25,224 nt of DNA, taken from contig JBLMYA010000090.1 of the NCBI GenBank assembly GCA_050258035.1, forward strand, positions 1 to 25,224, read 5' to 3'. Both the position numbers and the translations under genes were made by a program. Below, piece after piece: positions 24,721 to 25,224 of the stretch. Each line of letters begins with the position of its first letter. Positions within the stretch are counted from its first letter, which is position 1. This DNA comes from DATBLE01 sp050258035 (lineage in GTDB: Bacteria > Actinomycetota > Thermoleophilia > Gaiellales > Gaiellaceae). The notes under the pieces were generated by a model. That model was given only the letters and a program-made list of their open reading frames with translations. It was not told where the DNA came from and did no database searches.

Positions 24721-24734
24721 GGTCTTTGAAAACT
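24721..24734 (+). promoter_or_regulatory. boxA antitermination element of the rRNA leader
   Basis: GGTCTTTGAAAACT closely resembles the rRNA boxA of Bacillus and actinobacteria (TCTTTGAAAACT core), which is bound by NusB-NusE. It sits about 148 nt before the 16S 5' end, in the expected leader position, and is flanked by a short GCACG/CGTGC stem. Confidence 0.75.
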
Positions 24735-24881
24735 CAGCAGCGTGCGTTTACGTCGAGACCTCTCGCGTGGTTTGTGCCGCGCGCGAGGCACCAAGACCCG
24801 TCACGTCCTTCGGGACGCGACACTTTGAGCACAAGCTCGAAGCGAAGATCGTCGGCCCTGTTCCAGGGCCGGCACCACTTC
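24735..24881 (+). other. Structured 16S rRNA leader (processing region)
   Basis: No gene is seen. The stretch contains several hairpins, including a 5-bp stem with a UUCG tetraloop (24804-24817) and a perfect 8-bp stem with a 3-nt loop (24853-24871) that ends 10 nt before the 16S. Such helices usually take part in RNase III processing with the sequence after the 16S, which lies outside the window. Confidence 0.6.

Positions 24882-25224
<343 letters not shown>

Overview
The window is very GC-rich, with dense, often overlapping genes and strong G/C third-position bias. It ends in the first ~343 nt of a 16S rRNA. The short V1 helix and overall 16S 5' sequence, SerA with an ASB domain plus ACT, the GatCAB amidotransferase and abundant leaderless-looking starts point to a deep-branching actinobacterium. 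Thermoleophilia (Gaiella/Solirubrobacter-like) is my best guess, inferred from memory and not searched. No mobile element, CRISPR array or tRNA gene was found. The window reads as a chromosomal core region.

Layout. (1) 1-382: a cold-shock protein gene with its own promoter, a terminator-like hairpin in its leader and a perfect downstream terminator. (2) 398-5184: gatC-gatA-gatB, a small unknown ORF and a succinate-semialdehyde dehydrogenase, all chained by start/stop overlaps. (3) 5185-5380: a convergent intergenic region holding two copies of a ~63-bp repeat. (4) 5381-10559: a METTL7-like methyltransferase divergent from a five-gene run (NIPSNAP, SDR, cupin, ThDP enzyme, PLP decarboxylase) that looks like an uncharacterised catabolic or biosynthetic module. 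(5) 10556-14503, minus strand: a LolD/MacB-type ABC ATPase, an FtsX-type permease and AlgH/UPF0301. (6) 14571-18715: an amino-acid block with a class V aminotransferase (SerC-like), serA, a YbaK-type aminoacyl-tRNA deacylase and ilvE. (7) 18712-20985: a DegT/DnrJ sugar-type aminotransferase divergent from a RemA-like small regulator, then 3-methyladenine DNA glycosylase. (8) 20960-24561: a PASTA-bearing class A PBP divergent from a tyrosyl-tRNA-synthetase-like gene whose HIGH and KMSKS signatures are both degenerate. (9) 24547-25224: an rRNA promoter embedded in the 3' end of that gene, a terminator-like hairpin, boxA, processing hairpins and the 16S 5' end.

Themes. Translation and its quality control recur (GatCAB makes Gln-tRNA/Asn-tRNA by transamidation, plus a YbaK deacylase, a TyrRS-like protein and rRNA). 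Many genes lack a Shine-Dalgarno sequence and instead have a TAnnnT -10-like hexamer 6-11 nt before the start codon, which suggests leaderless transcription. Two convergent gene pairs share a single CTAG as both stop codons. The most unusual items are the TyrRS-like protein without its class I signatures, the terminator-like hairpins inside the csp and rRNA leaders, the five-gene module at 6039-10559 and the repeat pair at 5221-5350.
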